Of a stretch of DNA of 64,000 nucleotides, positions 18,525 to 27,193 are shown in pieces (position 1 is the stretch's first letter; every line of letters begins with the position of its first letter). The notes beneath the pieces were generated by a model. The model worked only from the letters and a program-made list of their open reading frames with translations, made no database searches and was not told the DNA's origin. This stretch comes from Pseudomonas sp. PH1b. GTDB lineage: Bacteria > Pseudomonadota > Gammaproteobacteria > Pseudomonadales > Pseudomonadaceae. The stretch is from contig NZ_AYMU01000010.1 of NCBI RefSeq assembly GCF_000633395.1, forward strand, positions 62,001-126,000. Reading direction: 5' to 3'. The position numbers were made by a program, and so were the translations under genes.

Positions 18525-20108
18525 ATGAAGATCAACCTTCCGGTTACTGGGCGAAACGTGGACTTTGCCCCTGATGCGAATATCCTTTCGACCACTGATC
18601 TGACTAGCGCGATCACCTACGCCAACCCTGATTTCATCAAGATCAGTGGCTACAACCGTGAGGAGTTGCTGGGCTCGCCGCATAACCTGTTGCGCCACCC
18701 GGACATGCCCTCCGCGGCCTTCGCCCACATGTGGCGCACCCTCAAGCGCGGCCGTTCGTGGATGGGCATGGTGAAGAACCGTTGCAAGAACGGCGATCAC
18801 TATTGGGTCAGTGCCTATGTCACGCCCGTGACCCGCGATGGCCAGGCGGTGGAATACCAGTCGGTGCGTACCAAACCCAGCGTGCGTCAGATCGAGGCGG
18901 CAGAGCGGGCCTATGCCCAGCTCAACGCTGGCGGCCCCTCGTGGTGGAGCCTGTTGCCGGTGATCAGCCTGCGGTTGCGTCTCTGGACCTCCATCAGCGC
19001 CGGCTTCATCGGCAGCTACGGCGTTTCAGTGTGGCTGCTGCCCGAATCCTGGATGGTCCAGGGGGCCGTGATGGCCATGGGGTGGTGCCTGAGCCTGACG
19101 GCGGTCGGCGTGCAAACCCGGCCACTGGATCGATTGGCCGAGCGCGCCCGGCAGATCGGTGACAACCCCTTGAGCCAGGGCATCTATACCGGCCGTGCCG
19201 ACGAGTTCGGGCGCATCGAGTTCGCCCTGCAGATGCTCGAAGCCCAGGTGGGCGCGGTGGTGGGGCGCATCGGCGATGCGTCCCAGCGCCTGGAGGGGCA
19301 TGCCGCCGAACTGGTGGAGCACTTGCACAGCAGCCACAACAGCACCCTGGAACAGCAGGCGGAAACCGATCAGGTGGCGGCGGCCATTCACCAGATGGCG
19401 GCCAGCGTCGCCGAGGTCGCCACCCATGCCCAGCAGGCCTCGGTGGCGGCGGACCAGGCGGAAAGCGAAACCCGTGAGGGCCATCTGCTGGTGGGCGAGA
19501 GCCGCAGTGCGGTGCTGCGCCTGGCCAGTGAGCTGGAGCGGGCGACCGAGGTCATCCATCAACTGGAAAGCCACAGCAGCGACATTTCCGGGGTGCTGGA
19601 GGTGATCCGCAGCATTGCCGAACAGACCAACCTGCTGGCCTTGAATGCGGCGATCGAGGCGGCCCGGGCCGGTGAGCAAGGGCGAGGGTTTGCAGTGGTG
19701 GCGGATGAGGTGCGCGGGCTGGCCCAGCGCACCCAGGATTCGACCAACGAAATCCAGCGCATGATCAGCACCCTGCAGAACGGCGCGCGCAACGCGGTGG
19801 AGGCCATGCAGCACAGCAGCCAGCACGTGGAGAGCAGCGTCGATCAGGCTCAGCGCGCCGCGGTGGCCCTGGACGGCATCAGCCAGCGGGTCAACCAGAT
19901 CACCGAGATGAGCTTGCAGATTGCCGCCGCGGTGGAAGAGCAGAGTGCGGTCAGCGAAGACATCAACCGCAACATCATCGGCATCCGCAATGCGTGCGAG
20001 GTCACGGTCAGTGCCGGCCAGTTGAGCCACGTCAACTCGGGCGACGTGGCCGGGCTGGCAGGCGACTTGCGGCAACTGGCGCTGGAGTTCTGGCACAAGC
20101 GCGGCTAG
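18525..20108 (+). CDS. Aer-like PAS-domain chemoreceptor
   Basis: Methyl-accepting chemotaxis protein of 527 residues with a cytoplasmic N-terminal PAS domain (about 20-115; YANPDFIKISGYNREELLG and NLLRHPDMP are the Aer hallmarks). A hydrophobic membrane hairpin (about 145-195) and HAMP come next. The signalling domain has the conserved tip (EQTNLLALNAAIEAARAGE). Aer proteins bind FAD in the PAS domain and steer energy taxis toward oxygen or redox optima. The PAS fold and absence of a periplasmic sensor make that the best assignment. I saw no sigma-28 promoter upstream. Confidence 0.92.
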   Translation: MKINLPVTGRNVDFAPDANILSTTDLTSAITYANPDFIKISGYNREELLGSPHNLLRHPDMPSAAFAHMWRTLKRGRSWMGMVKNRCKNGDHYWVSAYVTPVTRDGQAVEYQSVRTKPSVRQIEAAERAYAQLNAGGPSWWSLLPVISLRLRLWTSISAGFIGSYGVSVWLLPESWMVQGAVMAMGWCLSLTAVGVQTRPLDRLAERARQIGDNPLSQGIYTGRADEFGRIEFALQMLEAQVGAVVGRIGDASQRLEGHAAELVEHLHSSHNSTLEQQAETDQVAAAIHQMAASVAEVATHAQQASVAADQAESETREGHLLVGESRSAVLRLASELERATEVIHQLESHSSDISGVLEVIRSIAEQTNLLALNAAIEAARAGEQGRGFAVVADEVRGLAQRTQDSTNEIQRMISTLQNGARNAVEAMQHSSQHVESSVDQAQRAAVALDGISQRVNQITEMSLQIAAAVEEQSAVSEDINRNIIGIRNACEVTVSAGQLSHVNSGDVAGLAGDLRQLALEFWHKRG

Positions 20109-20139
20109 GGCTGTTCGCCGGCGCGCCGTTGCTCGCGGC

Positions 20140-20889
20140 TCAGGCGGCGCGCAGGGAAATGAAGGCGTAGTCCAGGGGCGTATCGCTGACCACCTGGGCG
20201 CCGGCGGCCTGGACCTGGCTGGCGATGTCTTCCCCGGACAGATGAAAGCGCCAGGATTGGCTCGACGCCTCCGGTGGTTGAGCCTGGATTTGATCGATGG
20301 CTCTGGCCAGGGCTGTCATGTCGGGCAGGTAGGCAGTGAAACCATCGCCCTTGAGTGCCGTGGTGCGAATCCCCAGCAAGGCACAGATCGCGGTCTTGGT
20401 CGGGATATCGTCGCGGTCGGCCTGGCGCGAGCGGCGGATCAGCTCGGCCAGTTCAAGGTCTACCAGCTCGCCGCCGAGAATCAGCTGCGGTCCCTGTTCC
20501 CAGGATTGCGTTGGGCATTCCTTGGCCTGTGGGTTGAGGGGGATGTGCGGGTTGATCTCCATCGGATAGATGCGGCACACCAATGGTCGCCGCTCATAGA
20601 TGCGGCACCGCTGTTCTTCGTCAAGATTCCGGCACGGGCCGACGTTGTAGGCGGCGAAGGTAATCGCCACGTAGGCCTCGGTACTGCCGCTGGGCACTCG
20701 GCAGGAGCGCCGCTCGGCATGTTCGCGCTGTTGCGCCGGCAACCCCAGGCCATTGCCGAGAAAGGCCTCCACCAGAACGATCACCTGACCGCCGTCGGCC
20801 GCCCAGGCACGGGCTTCCGTGAGGGTCAGGGGCACATGATGGTCGTTGCAGCACTTGCCGCAGCCTACACAGGAAAACTGAGTGTTCAT
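20140..20889 (-). CDS. YkgJ-family cysteine-cluster protein
   Basis: A 249-residue protein with the YkgJ/CxxCxxCC Fe- or Zn-binding cluster: CVGCGKCC at the N-terminus and CRNL-QRCRIYERRPLVCRIYP further on, which gives the usual eight or so cysteines. Biochemical function is unknown for the family; a metal or Fe-S site is inferred from the cysteines. I place the start at the ATG at 20889, directly before the cysteine cluster. The ribosome site is weak, and an ATG at 20904 is possible. It is convergent with the chemoreceptor gene. Confidence 0.85.
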   Translation of the reverse strand: MNTQFSCVGCGKCCNDHHVPLTLTEARAWAADGGQVIVLVEAFLGNGLGLPAQQREHAERRSCRVPSGSTEAYVAITFAAYNVGPCRNLDEEQRCRIYERRPLVCRIYPMEINPHIPLNPQAKECPTQSWEQGPQLILGGELVDLELAELIRRSRQADRDDIPTKTAICALLGIRTTALKGDGFTAYLPDMTALARAIDQIQAQPPEASSQSWRFHLSGEDIASQVQAAGAQVVSDTPLDYAFISLRAA

Positions 20890-20982
20890 GGAGCGCGAAA
20901 CCATTACGGGTCGACAGGAAGTGCGTCGCAAATACCGTCAACGACGCGGCCAGGGAGAACATCGAAGCAAGTTGTACGCCAT

Positions 20983-21309
20983 TTACGGGCGCTTGATTAC
21001 CGGGCGGATCGAGTCCCACTCGGTGACCGCCGCAGTGCGGGTCCGTTTGTTGTACAGGCAGAGCTCGATGCCGGACTGGCCGCGCAGCTGCTTTTGTGGG
21101 TACTGGCCTTGCAGCAGAAGGGCGGTATAGGCGAGTTGATCGTCGAATTGCGCGGCCTTGCCTACGGGCTGGGGGTGGTTCAGGCCGCTGGCCCGGGTGC
21201 AGCTCTCGAGCACGGCTCTGTCCAGGGCTGCCCAGGCTTCGTCGCTGGAGGCCCGGGCCTGGCAGGCGAGGGCGGCGAGTGCTATCAGGCTCAGGATCTT
21301 TGTATTCAT
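20983..21309 (-). CDS. Small exported protein of unknown function
   Basis: A 108-residue protein with a signal peptide (KILSLIALAALACQARA then SSDEAW). The mature domain of about 90 residues has two cysteines (ESCTRASG and ELCLYNKR), probably disulfide-bonded, and is otherwise polar. The ATG at 21309 has GAGGAG 8 bp upstream; the GTG at 21315 is too close to that site. I do not recognise the family. It precedes the YkgJ-type gene by 93 bp on the same strand. Confidence 0.72.
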   Translation of the reverse strand: MNTKILSLIALAALACQARASSDEAWAALDRAVLESCTRASGLNHPQPVGKAAQFDDQLAYTALLLQGQYPQKQLRGQSGIELCLYNKRTRTAAVTEWDSIRPVIKRP

Positions 21310-21422
21310 GGGCACGGCTCCTCAGGGGCGGTGAGACCACGGCGTGCGCGGTGATCGAACGCCGCCTTCGCCAGCGGCTAAAGGGTGCGGTATCGGCCTG
21401 GAAATGTCAGCAGGCCCGGCGC

Positions 21423-21902
21423 CTAAGGCAGTAGCTCGCGGCGGACGAGGTGCATGCCGGCGCTTTCGTACAGGCAGCGGGCTGGCAGGTTGCCTTCCAG
21501 TACCCGCAGATCGACAAAGCCTTCCCGGCGCTCGGCGAACAGCATGAAGGCCTGCTGCAACAAGGCACGCCCCAGGCCCTGGCCACGGGCACGGGGATGC
21601 ACCACCAAATCCTTGATGTAGGCGCTGGTCCAGCACTGGGCGACGCCGATGATCCCGTCGCCATCGCGGGCTACCAGGCACAGCTGGGGGTCGTATTCGG
21701 CATCGGTTTCGAAAGCCTGGCGCCAGGTGTCCAGTGCTGGCACCCGGCCGCCACCGTCCAGATAGCCCAGGTGCATCAGTTGGTGCACGGCCTCGGCCTG
21801 TTCCGGGCTGTAGGGCTGCACGGTGACCCCGTCCGGCCACTGGGGGGCTGCCTGGGGCAGACTCAGGTCGCGGCGCAGCAGCAGGCAGTGGATCTCGCTC
21901 AT
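21423..21902 (-). CDS. GNAT-family N-acetyltransferase
   Basis: A 159-residue acetyl-CoA-dependent acyltransferase. Motif A, which holds the acetyl-CoA pyrophosphate loop, is clear as VVHPRARGQGLGRALLQQA (about residues 102-120). Motif B follows (LRVLEGNLPARCLYESAGM). The substrate is unknown. AGGAG lies 8 bp upstream of the ATG. It starts 3 bp after the cheV stop, so the two are probably cotranscribed from the cheV promoter. Confidence 0.9.
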   Translation of the reverse strand: MSEIHCLLLRRDLSLPQAAPQWPDGVTVQPYSPEQAEAVHQLMHLGYLDGGGRVPALDTWRQAFETDAEYDPQLCLVARDGDGIIGVAQCWTSAYIKDLVVHPRARGQGLGRALLQQAFMLFAERREGFVDLRVLEGNLPARCLYESAGMHLVRRELLP

Positions 21903-21905
21903 GCC

Positions 21906-22808
21906 TCAGGCTCCTTGGGTCGCAATGGCCTTGGCCGCGTCGATCAGGCAGCGGGTCAATTCCGGCGAGGAGAACTTGGTGAGTACCGCGTTGGCTCCGG
22001 CCAGTCGAGCCTTTTCGCTGTTCATGGCGCTGTCCAGGGAGGTGTGCAGCAACACGTACAGATGGGCGAAGTCCGGGGTTTCCCGCAGGGTCCTGGTCAG
22101 GGCGTAGCCATCCATCTCGGACATTTCGATGTCGGAGACGATCAGGTTGATCTCATTGGCCGTGCCTTGCAGTTCCAGCAGGCAGTCGATGGCTTCCTTG
22201 GCGCTGCGGGCGGTGTGGCATTGCAGGCCGAGGTTGCGCAGGGTGTGCACCGACTGCTGCAACGCCACCTGGCTGTCGTCGACCACCAGGATACGGGCGT
22301 TGCCCAGGGCTTCGGCGTCTTCCATGCTCAGTTCGGTAGGCGCCATTTCGATCTGCGCCGGGGCAATGCCGTGGATCACCTTCTCGATGTCGAGGACCTG
22401 CACCAGGGTGCCGTCGACCTGGGTCACCCCGGTGATGTAGGACTTGAGGCCGCCGGAGCCGTAGGGCGGGGGGCGGATGTCGGTGGTCAGGCAATGCACG
22501 ATCTTGCTCACCGCCTGCACATGCAGGCCCTGCTTGGAGCGGCTGACATCGGTGACGATCAGGCAGCCGCTGTCCGGGTCCGCCAGGGGCCGCTCGCCGA
22601 TGGCCCGGCTGAGATCGATCACCGACAGGGAATTGCCGCGCAGGGTGGCGATGCCTTTTACGTGGGGATGGGATTCCGGCAGCTTGGTCAGCGGCGGGCA
22701 GGGGATGATTTCACTGACCTTAAGCAGGTTGATTGCCATCAGCTTGCCGCTGCGCAAGGTAAACAGCAGAAGCGAAAGCGAATCTGCGCGGGCTTTGTTG
22801 GAGGACAT
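21906..22808 (-). CDS. cheV: Chemotaxis coupling protein CheV (CheW plus receiver)
   Basis: A 300-residue adaptor that joins chemoreceptors to CheA and carries its own receiver. Residues about 10-155 form a CheW domain (LLLFTLRSGKLMAINLLKVSEII) and residues about 170-298 a receiver with the VVDD pocket, the phospho-acceptor Asp in IVSDIEMSEMDG and Lys in LTKFSS. The ATG at 22808 has AGAAGG upstream; the longer frame to 22856 does not. A close sigma-28 promoter match lies upstream, fitting coexpression with flagellar and chemotaxis genes. Confidence 0.93.
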   Translation of the reverse strand: MSSNKARADSLSLLLFTLRSGKLMAINLLKVSEIIPCPPLTKLPESHPHVKGIATLRGNSLSVIDLSRAIGERPLADPDSGCLIVTDVSRSKQGLHVQAVSKIVHCLTTDIRPPPYGSGGLKSYITGVTQVDGTLVQVLDIEKVIHGIAPAQIEMAPTELSMEDAEALGNARILVVDDSQVALQQSVHTLRNLGLQCHTARSAKEAIDCLLELQGTANEINLIVSDIEMSEMDGYALTRTLRETPDFAHLYVLLHTSLDSAMNSEKARLAGANAVLTKFSSPELTRCLIDAAKAIATQGA

Positions 22809-22870
22809 AAAAACCTTCTCTGGAAAGAATTGGCTCGTGGTGCGAACCACGGACAACCATTGATAACGGG

Positions 22871-22897
22871 TTATCGACTTGTTCAGGGCTGGCTTTA
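22871..22897 (-). promoter_or_regulatory. Sigma-28 (FliA) promoter of cheV
   Basis: On the minus strand TAAA (22897-22894), 15 bp, then GTCGATAA (22878-22871) matches the FliA consensus TAAA-N15-GCCGATAA at 11 of 12 positions, with exact spacing. It lies about 63 bp upstream of the cheV ATG. Confidence 0.8.
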
Positions 22898-23037
22898 GCC
22901 TGATCGAGGTCTTGTCGGCCCCTGTGTTCTGTATAGCCGCTGTCCCGGGCGATGATCGGCCGCACAGCGGATAGCCAGCTGCCGGCCGAGGCTCTGGGGG
23001 CGGTGCGCTGGCCGCGGGCGGCGGTGGCTGGGCGGGG

Positions 23038-24594
23038 TTATTTCAGGCCCAGGCGCTTGGCCAGGCGGCCGAGGTTGGCGCGGTCCAGGCCCAGCTCCCG
23101 GGCGGCGCTGGCCCAGTTGTGCTGGTGGCGTTCCAGGCAGGCGCTGATCAGCTGGCGCTGGTAGCTTTCTGTCGCTTCGCGCAAGTCGCCCTGGATCGCG
23201 GCGGCTGGCAGTTCCGGGCTGGGCGGTGGGGCGTTTGTGGCGGGTTGCTCAATGGCCCGCGGCAGGTCGAGGTCCGCGACATCGAGGGTGAGGATCTTCG
23301 GCCGTTCTCGGCAGTGGCCCAGGGCCTTGAGGGCGCTGCGCCCGATCAGGTGCTCCAGCTCACGGACGTTGCCCGGCCAGCCGTAGGCCAGCAGCGCCGC
23401 CTGGGCCTCGACGCTGAGACGCAAGCTACCCAGGCCCATGCGCGAGCGGTTCTGCTCGAGGAAGTAGCCGCTGAGCAACAGCACGTCGCGACCACGATCG
23501 CGCAGGGCCGGCACTGGCAGGGGGTAGACGCTGAGACGGTGATAGAAGTCGGCGCGATAGCGGCCATTGCGCACCTCCTGTGCCAGGTCACGGTTGGTGG
23601 CGGCGATCAGGCGCACATCGACCTGGTGCTCCTTGTCCGAGCCCAGGCGTTGCAGTTGGCCGCTTTGCAGTACCCGCAACAACTTGGCCTGCACGGTCAG
23701 TGACAGCTCGCCCACTTCATCGAGAAACAGGGTGCCGCCGTTGGCCAGTTCGAACTTGCCCCGGCGATCCTGGGTGGCTCCCGTAAATGCCCCGCGCACG
23801 TGGCCGAACAGTTCGCTCTCCACCAGGGTGTCGGGCAGGGCGGCACAGTTGAGGCTGATGATCGGCTGTTCGGCCCGGGGCGAGGCGCCATGGATGGCCT
23901 GGGCCACCAGTTCCTTGCCGACTCCGGTTTCACCGGTGATCAACACTGTCAGGTCGCTGCCTCCCACCAGGTTGATCTCCTCCAGCAGGCGCTTGTGGGC
24001 CTTGCTCTGCCCGATCATTTCGCGGTTCTGTCCACTGGCCTGGCGGTAGACCTCGGCCCGTTGGTGCTCGTTTTCCGCGCGTTGAGCCAGGCGTTCGATG
24101 CGCTGCGCGGCACTGACAGTGGCCGCGGCGAGGCTGGCGAAGGCTTGCAGGGCGTCCAGCTCGATGGGCTCGAAGCGCTGTGGGTCCAGCGCGTCGAGGG
24201 TCAGCAGGCCCCAGGGGCGCTCATCGATGAACAGCGGGCAGCCCATGCAGTCATGCACTTCCAGGTGATTGTCGAGGCCTTCCACCAGCCCGTCGTAAGG
24301 GTCGGGCAGTTCACTGTCGCTGGCGAAACGGGTGGGTCCCGGGCTGGCGAGCAGGGCAGCGAAGCGCGGGTGTTCGCTGACCTTGAAGCGGCGCCCCAGG
24401 GTATCGGTACTCAAGCCGTTGACGGCCAGGGGCACCAGCCACTCGCCATCCAGGCGCAACAACGCGGCGGCGTCGCAGGGCAGCAGCGCGCGCAGGGCTT
24501 CCAGCAGGCGACGATATCGCTCGCTTTCGGGCAGTTCCCGGGACAGGTCGGTGACCAGGGGCAGCAAGGTCGTCAGCAGGGATTTTGCAGTCAT
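23038..24594 (-). CDS. norR: NorR, nitric-oxide-sensing sigma-54 activator
   Basis: A 518-residue enhancer-binding protein. The N-terminal GAF domain (about 1-175) keeps the residues that fit the E. coli mononuclear-iron NO site: Arg78, Asp98/Asp101, His114-x-Cys116 (HDC) and Asp134. The AAA+ domain (about 190-430) has the Walker A GETGVGKE, the sigma-54-contacting GAFTGA loop and Walker B FLDEVG. A Fis-type helix-turn-helix ends the protein. Divergent hmp is the evident target. TATGGAGTCCTT gives the ribosome site for the ATG at 24594. Confidence 0.95.
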   Translation of the reverse strand: MTAKSLLTTLLPLVTDLSRELPESERYRRLLEALRALLPCDAAALLRLDGEWLVPLAVNGLSTDTLGRRFKVSEHPRFAALLASPGPTRFASDSELPDPYDGLVEGLDNHLEVHDCMGCPLFIDERPWGLLTLDALDPQRFEPIELDALQAFASLAAATVSAAQRIERLAQRAENEHQRAEVYRQASGQNREMIGQSKAHKRLLEEINLVGGSDLTVLITGETGVGKELVAQAIHGASPRAEQPIISLNCAALPDTLVESELFGHVRGAFTGATQDRRGKFELANGGTLFLDEVGELSLTVQAKLLRVLQSGQLQRLGSDKEHQVDVRLIAATNRDLAQEVRNGRYRADFYHRLSVYPLPVPALRDRGRDVLLLSGYFLEQNRSRMGLGSLRLSVEAQAALLAYGWPGNVRELEHLIGRSALKALGHCRERPKILTLDVADLDLPRAIEQPATNAPPPSPELPAAAIQGDLREATESYQRQLISACLERHQHNWASAARELGLDRANLGRLAKRLGLK

Positions 24595-24607
24595 AAGGAC
24601 TCCATAT

Positions 24608-24646
24608 GGTCATAATGACTATAAATGCATAAGGGTCTTTTTGACC
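24608..24646 (+). promoter_or_regulatory. Two NorR-type binding sites in the norR-hmp intergenic region
   Basis: GTCA-TAA-TGAC at 24609-24619 is a perfect NorR-type inverted repeat. GGT-N7-ACC at 24634-24646 (GTCTTTTTGAC core) is a second site. They lie 26 bp apart centre to centre and 40-80 bp upstream of the sigma-54 -24 element of hmp, as enhancer sites should. Confidence 0.8.
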
Positions 24647-24685
24647 ATATTTGTTTTAATCTATTGAATTTAAAGGATTTATTTC

Positions 24686-24703
24686 TTGGCATGAAAACTG
24701 ATT
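24686..24703 (+). promoter_or_regulatory. Candidate sigma-54 promoter of hmp
   Basis: TTGGCAT at 24686-24692 matches the -24 box, and TGATT at 24699-24703 stands in the -12 position with the correct GG-N10-G spacing; the -12 has GA where GC is usual. It lies about 50 bp upstream of the hmp ATG and downstream of the NorR sites, so NorR-dependent NO induction is expected. Confidence 0.65.
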
Positions 24704-24750
24704 GGTCAAAGGAAACCTGCAAGCAGTCATAAAGTCCAGGAGTTGTCCTT

Positions 24751-25932
24751 ATGCTAAGCGTTCAAGATCGCGCCATCATCAAATCCACTGTGCCCCTGCT
24801 GGAAAGCGGTGGAGAAACCCTGATTACCCACTTCTACCGAATGATGCTGTCCGAGTATCCCCAGGTGCGGCCGCTGTTCAACCAGGCGCACCAGGCCAGC
24901 GGTGACCAGCCTCGGGCCCTGGCTAATGGCGTATTGATGTACGCCCGGCACATCGACCGGTTGGACCAACTGGGGGACCTGGTGGCCAAGATCATCAACA
25001 AGCATGTGGCCCTGCAGATTCTGCCGGAGCACTACCCGATCGTTGGTGCGTGCCTGTTGCGGGCCATCGAGGAAGTGCTGGGCAAAGACATCGCCACCGA
25101 GCAAGTGATCAGCGCCTGGGCTGCGGCCTACAACCAGTTGGCAGATATCCTGATCGGCGCCGAGGCCGCGATCTACGACGAGAAGGCCCAGGCGCCAGGC
25201 GGATGGCGTGGAGCGCGGGCGTTCAAGCTGGTGCAGAAGGTGGAGGAGAGCGCGGAAATCACCTCGTTCTACTTCGAGCCACTGGACCAGGGTCCGATCC
25301 TGGCCGCCGAGCCTGGGCAGTACATCGGCTTGCAGCTCTTTATCGACGGTGAGGAAATCCGCCGCAATTATTCCCTGTCGGCGCTCTCTGACCAGGGCCA
25401 GTACCGCATCAGCGTCAAGCGCGAAGTGGGTGGCGTGGCCTCCAACTACCTGCACGACCAGTGTTCGGTGGGCAGCACCATCCAGCTGTTCCCGCCCGCC
25501 GGCGAGTTCACCCTGGCGGCCAGCGACAAGCCCCTGGTGCTGATCAGTGGCGGCGTGGGCATCACCCCGACTCTGCCGATGCTGGAAGCCGCCCTGGCGA
25601 CCCAGCGCCCGGTGCACTTCATCCACTGCGCGCGCAACGGCCAGGTGCATGCGTTCCGTCACTGGGTCGATGGACTGGCCCAGCGTCATCCGCAGCTCAA
25701 GCGTTTCTACTGCTACGCCGAGGACGACGGTGTCAGCCCATCGGCAGACAAGCTCGGCATGCTGACGCGCGAGCAGTTGGCCGAGTGGCTGCCGGAACAA
25801 CGCGACCTGGATGCCTACTTCCTCGGGCCCAAAGGCTTCATGGCAGCCATCAAGCGCCACCTGAAGGCCCTGGGCATCCCCGAGCAGCAAAGTCGCTACG
25901 AGTTCTTCGGTCCCGCCGCGGCCCTGGAATGA
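24751..25932 (+). CDS. hmp: Flavohemoglobin Hmp, nitric oxide dioxygenase
   Basis: Cytoplasmic enzyme that oxidises NO to nitrate with O2 and NAD(P)H. The 393-residue protein has an N-terminal globin (1-140) with the proximal haem ligand His85 in NKHVALQI. An FAD-binding ferredoxin-reductase domain (about 152-255, with RRNYSLS) and an NAD-binding domain (about 260-393, GGVGITPTLPML) follow. Divergent norR and the NorR and sigma-54 sites upstream mark it as the NO-detoxification gene. Its own terminator follows. Confidence 0.97.
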   Translation: MLSVQDRAIIKSTVPLLESGGETLITHFYRMMLSEYPQVRPLFNQAHQASGDQPRALANGVLMYARHIDRLDQLGDLVAKIINKHVALQILPEHYPIVGACLLRAIEEVLGKDIATEQVISAWAAAYNQLADILIGAEAAIYDEKAQAPGGWRGARAFKLVQKVEESAEITSFYFEPLDQGPILAAEPGQYIGLQLFIDGEEIRRNYSLSALSDQGQYRISVKREVGGVASNYLHDQCSVGSTIQLFPPAGEFTLAASDKPLVLISGGVGITPTLPMLEAALATQRPVHFIHCARNGQVHAFRHWVDGLAQRHPQLKRFYCYAEDDGVSPSADKLGMLTREQLAEWLPEQRDLDAYFLGPKGFMAAIKRHLKALGIPEQQSRYEFFGPAAALE

Positions 25933-25976
25933 CCGCTCGGCCGGTCCTGTTTGCGGACCGGCCCTGAGCTGCCCTG

Positions 25977-26015
25977 AACGCCCCGCAGATCTTGGATTTG
26001 CGGGGCGTTTTGTTT
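25977..26015 (+). terminator. Terminator of hmp
   Basis: AACGCCCCGCA (25977-25987) pairs perfectly with TGCGGGGCGTT (25999-26009) across an 11-nt loop and is followed by TTGTTT. It lies 45 bp after the hmp stop. Confidence 0.92.
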
Positions 26016-26318
26016 GAAATTGCCGTTTTCAGTACATTTCGTACAACGGTTAATCCACTCTTAACCCGTTTCTCGTTATTGTCCGCCACTTGAGTAGAAC
26101 CCTGGGCCGCGGTACGGGCGGCTTTGCTCCGGGGCAGTGCAGCCGAACGCCATGCCCCCTGCATTCAAAGGTCATGTTCAACGTGTAGACTTCCCGGCAG
26201 CCGAGGACGCCACTGCGAGCATGGGCCGGGCCACGGTCCACGGGTTCATTGAAGACAATCCAGCCTGGCGTCGCGAGTGCCGGTGGCAGGCTGAACAGAC
26301 AACAGGAAAGGAATAGGG
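26016..26318. other. Intergenic region upstream of dsbB
   Basis: About 300 bp without a credible gene; short frames on the minus strand have no ribosome site or family sequence. One clear structure is the inverted repeat GGTTAA-N7-TTAACC at 26048-26066, nearly extended by flanking AACG/CGTT. It may be an operator for an unknown regulator. The strong AGGAAAGGAATAGGG ribosome site of dsbB ends the region. Confidence 0.5.
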
Positions 26319-26828
26319 ATGAGTGACGACAGACTGCGTTTGGGACGTGAACGACGCTTCCTGGTGCTGCTGGGGGTGATCTGCCTGGCGCTGATCGGCG
26401 GAGCCCTGTACATGCAGGTGGTGTTGGGCGAGGCGCCTTGCCCGCTGTGCATCCTGCAGCGCTATGCGTTGCTGTTGATTGCGCTCTTTGCCTTCATTGG
26501 CGCAGCCCTGAGCTCGCGTCGCGGGGTCACGGCCATGGAGACCCTGGTGGTCATCAGCGCACTGTTTGGCGCGGCAGTGGCCGGGCACCACGTGTACACA
26601 CAGTTCTATCCGGCGGTGAGCTGTGGCATCGATGTGCTGCAGCCGATTGTCGACAGCCTGCCGCTGGCGACGATCTTTCCCCTGGGCTTTCAGGTCGACG
26701 GTTTCTGCTCCACGCCGTACCCGCCGATCCTCGGCCTGTCCCTGGCCCAATGGGCCCTGGTGGCGTTCGTCCTGACCGTGATCCTGGTGCCCCTGGGGGT
26801 CATTCGCAATCGTAAGCAAACCTCCTGA
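26319..26828 (+). CDS. dsbB: Disulfide bond formation protein DsbB
   Basis: Inner-membrane quinone reductase that re-oxidises DsbA and passes electrons to ubiquinone. The 169-residue protein has four membrane segments, the first redox pair Cys41-Cys44 in CPLC and the second pair Cys102 and Cys130 in the second periplasmic loop, plus the quinone-site Arg after the first pair (LQRYAL). It lies directly upstream of cyoABCDE, the oxidase that can receive its electrons through ubiquinol, though a long leader and a terminator separate them. Confidence 0.95.
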   Translation: MSDDRLRLGRERRFLVLLGVICLALIGGALYMQVVLGEAPCPLCILQRYALLLIALFAFIGAALSSRRGVTAMETLVVISALFGAAVAGHHVYTQFYPAVSCGIDVLQPIVDSLPLATIFPLGFQVDGFCSTPYPPILGLSLAQWALVAFVLTVILVPLGVIRNRKQTS

Positions 26829-26840
26829 TCCACCCGGAAC

Positions 26841-26875
26841 AGCCCCGGTTCCCCAACAGGGAGCCGGGGCTTTTT
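26841..26875 (+). terminator. Terminator of dsbB
   Basis: AGCCCCGGTTCCC (26841-26853) pairs with GGGAGCCGGGGCT (26859-26871) with one G-U pair, followed by TTTTT. It ends dsbB 13 bp after its stop and separates it from the cyo operon. Confidence 0.92.
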
Positions 26876-26938
26876 CATGCCGTTCATCAGGCACCTGAAA
26901 AGTCCGTGATTTGCAGCAAGCGAGGGCGCGGCAAAAGT

Positions 26939-26953
26939 GCGACATGTTGTCAC
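26939..26953 (+). promoter_or_regulatory. Candidate RegA/RoxR-type response-regulator box
   Basis: GCGACATGTTGTCAC matches the RegA/RegR consensus as I recall it, GNGRCRTTNNGNCGC, at 9 of 11 defined positions, and is an imperfect palindrome. RoxR, the Pseudomonas homologue, is known to control terminal oxidases, which fits the cyo context. The site lies about 690 bp upstream of cyoA, so the link is inferred. Confidence 0.35.
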
Positions 26954-27193
26954 ACTGCTGCGGTCGCAGAGAGGCGGTCGAGGGGTTTCAACAGACTGCA
27001 ATCAGCCAGATGGGTTCAATTGAAGCCTGTCAGTTTGTGTATGCCGACCTGCTGGGCAAGAACCATAGCCTGCTATCTATACAAATCTTCACAGACCCCG
27101 TTTTATAAGGGGTGAAGCCCGGTGAAAGGTGGCCTTGAGGGGCTTTTGCCTGCCTGGTGAGAGTGGGGCGGAGAGGTCTTTTTAGGGCTTTTT

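Noticed and set aside
22862..22875. Palindrome GATAACGGGTTATC upstream of cheV as an operator
   Set aside because: It overlaps the GTCGATAA part of the sigma-28 promoter, which explains half of it; the symmetry may be incidental.
24704..24717. Third NorR-like site GGTCAAAGGAAACC
   Set aside because: The half-sites are separated by 8 bp rather than 7, and it lies at or beyond the -12 box of hmp.
26911..27108. 65-codon frames in the cyo leader
   Set aside because: No ribosome site, no family likeness, and the region looks regulatory.
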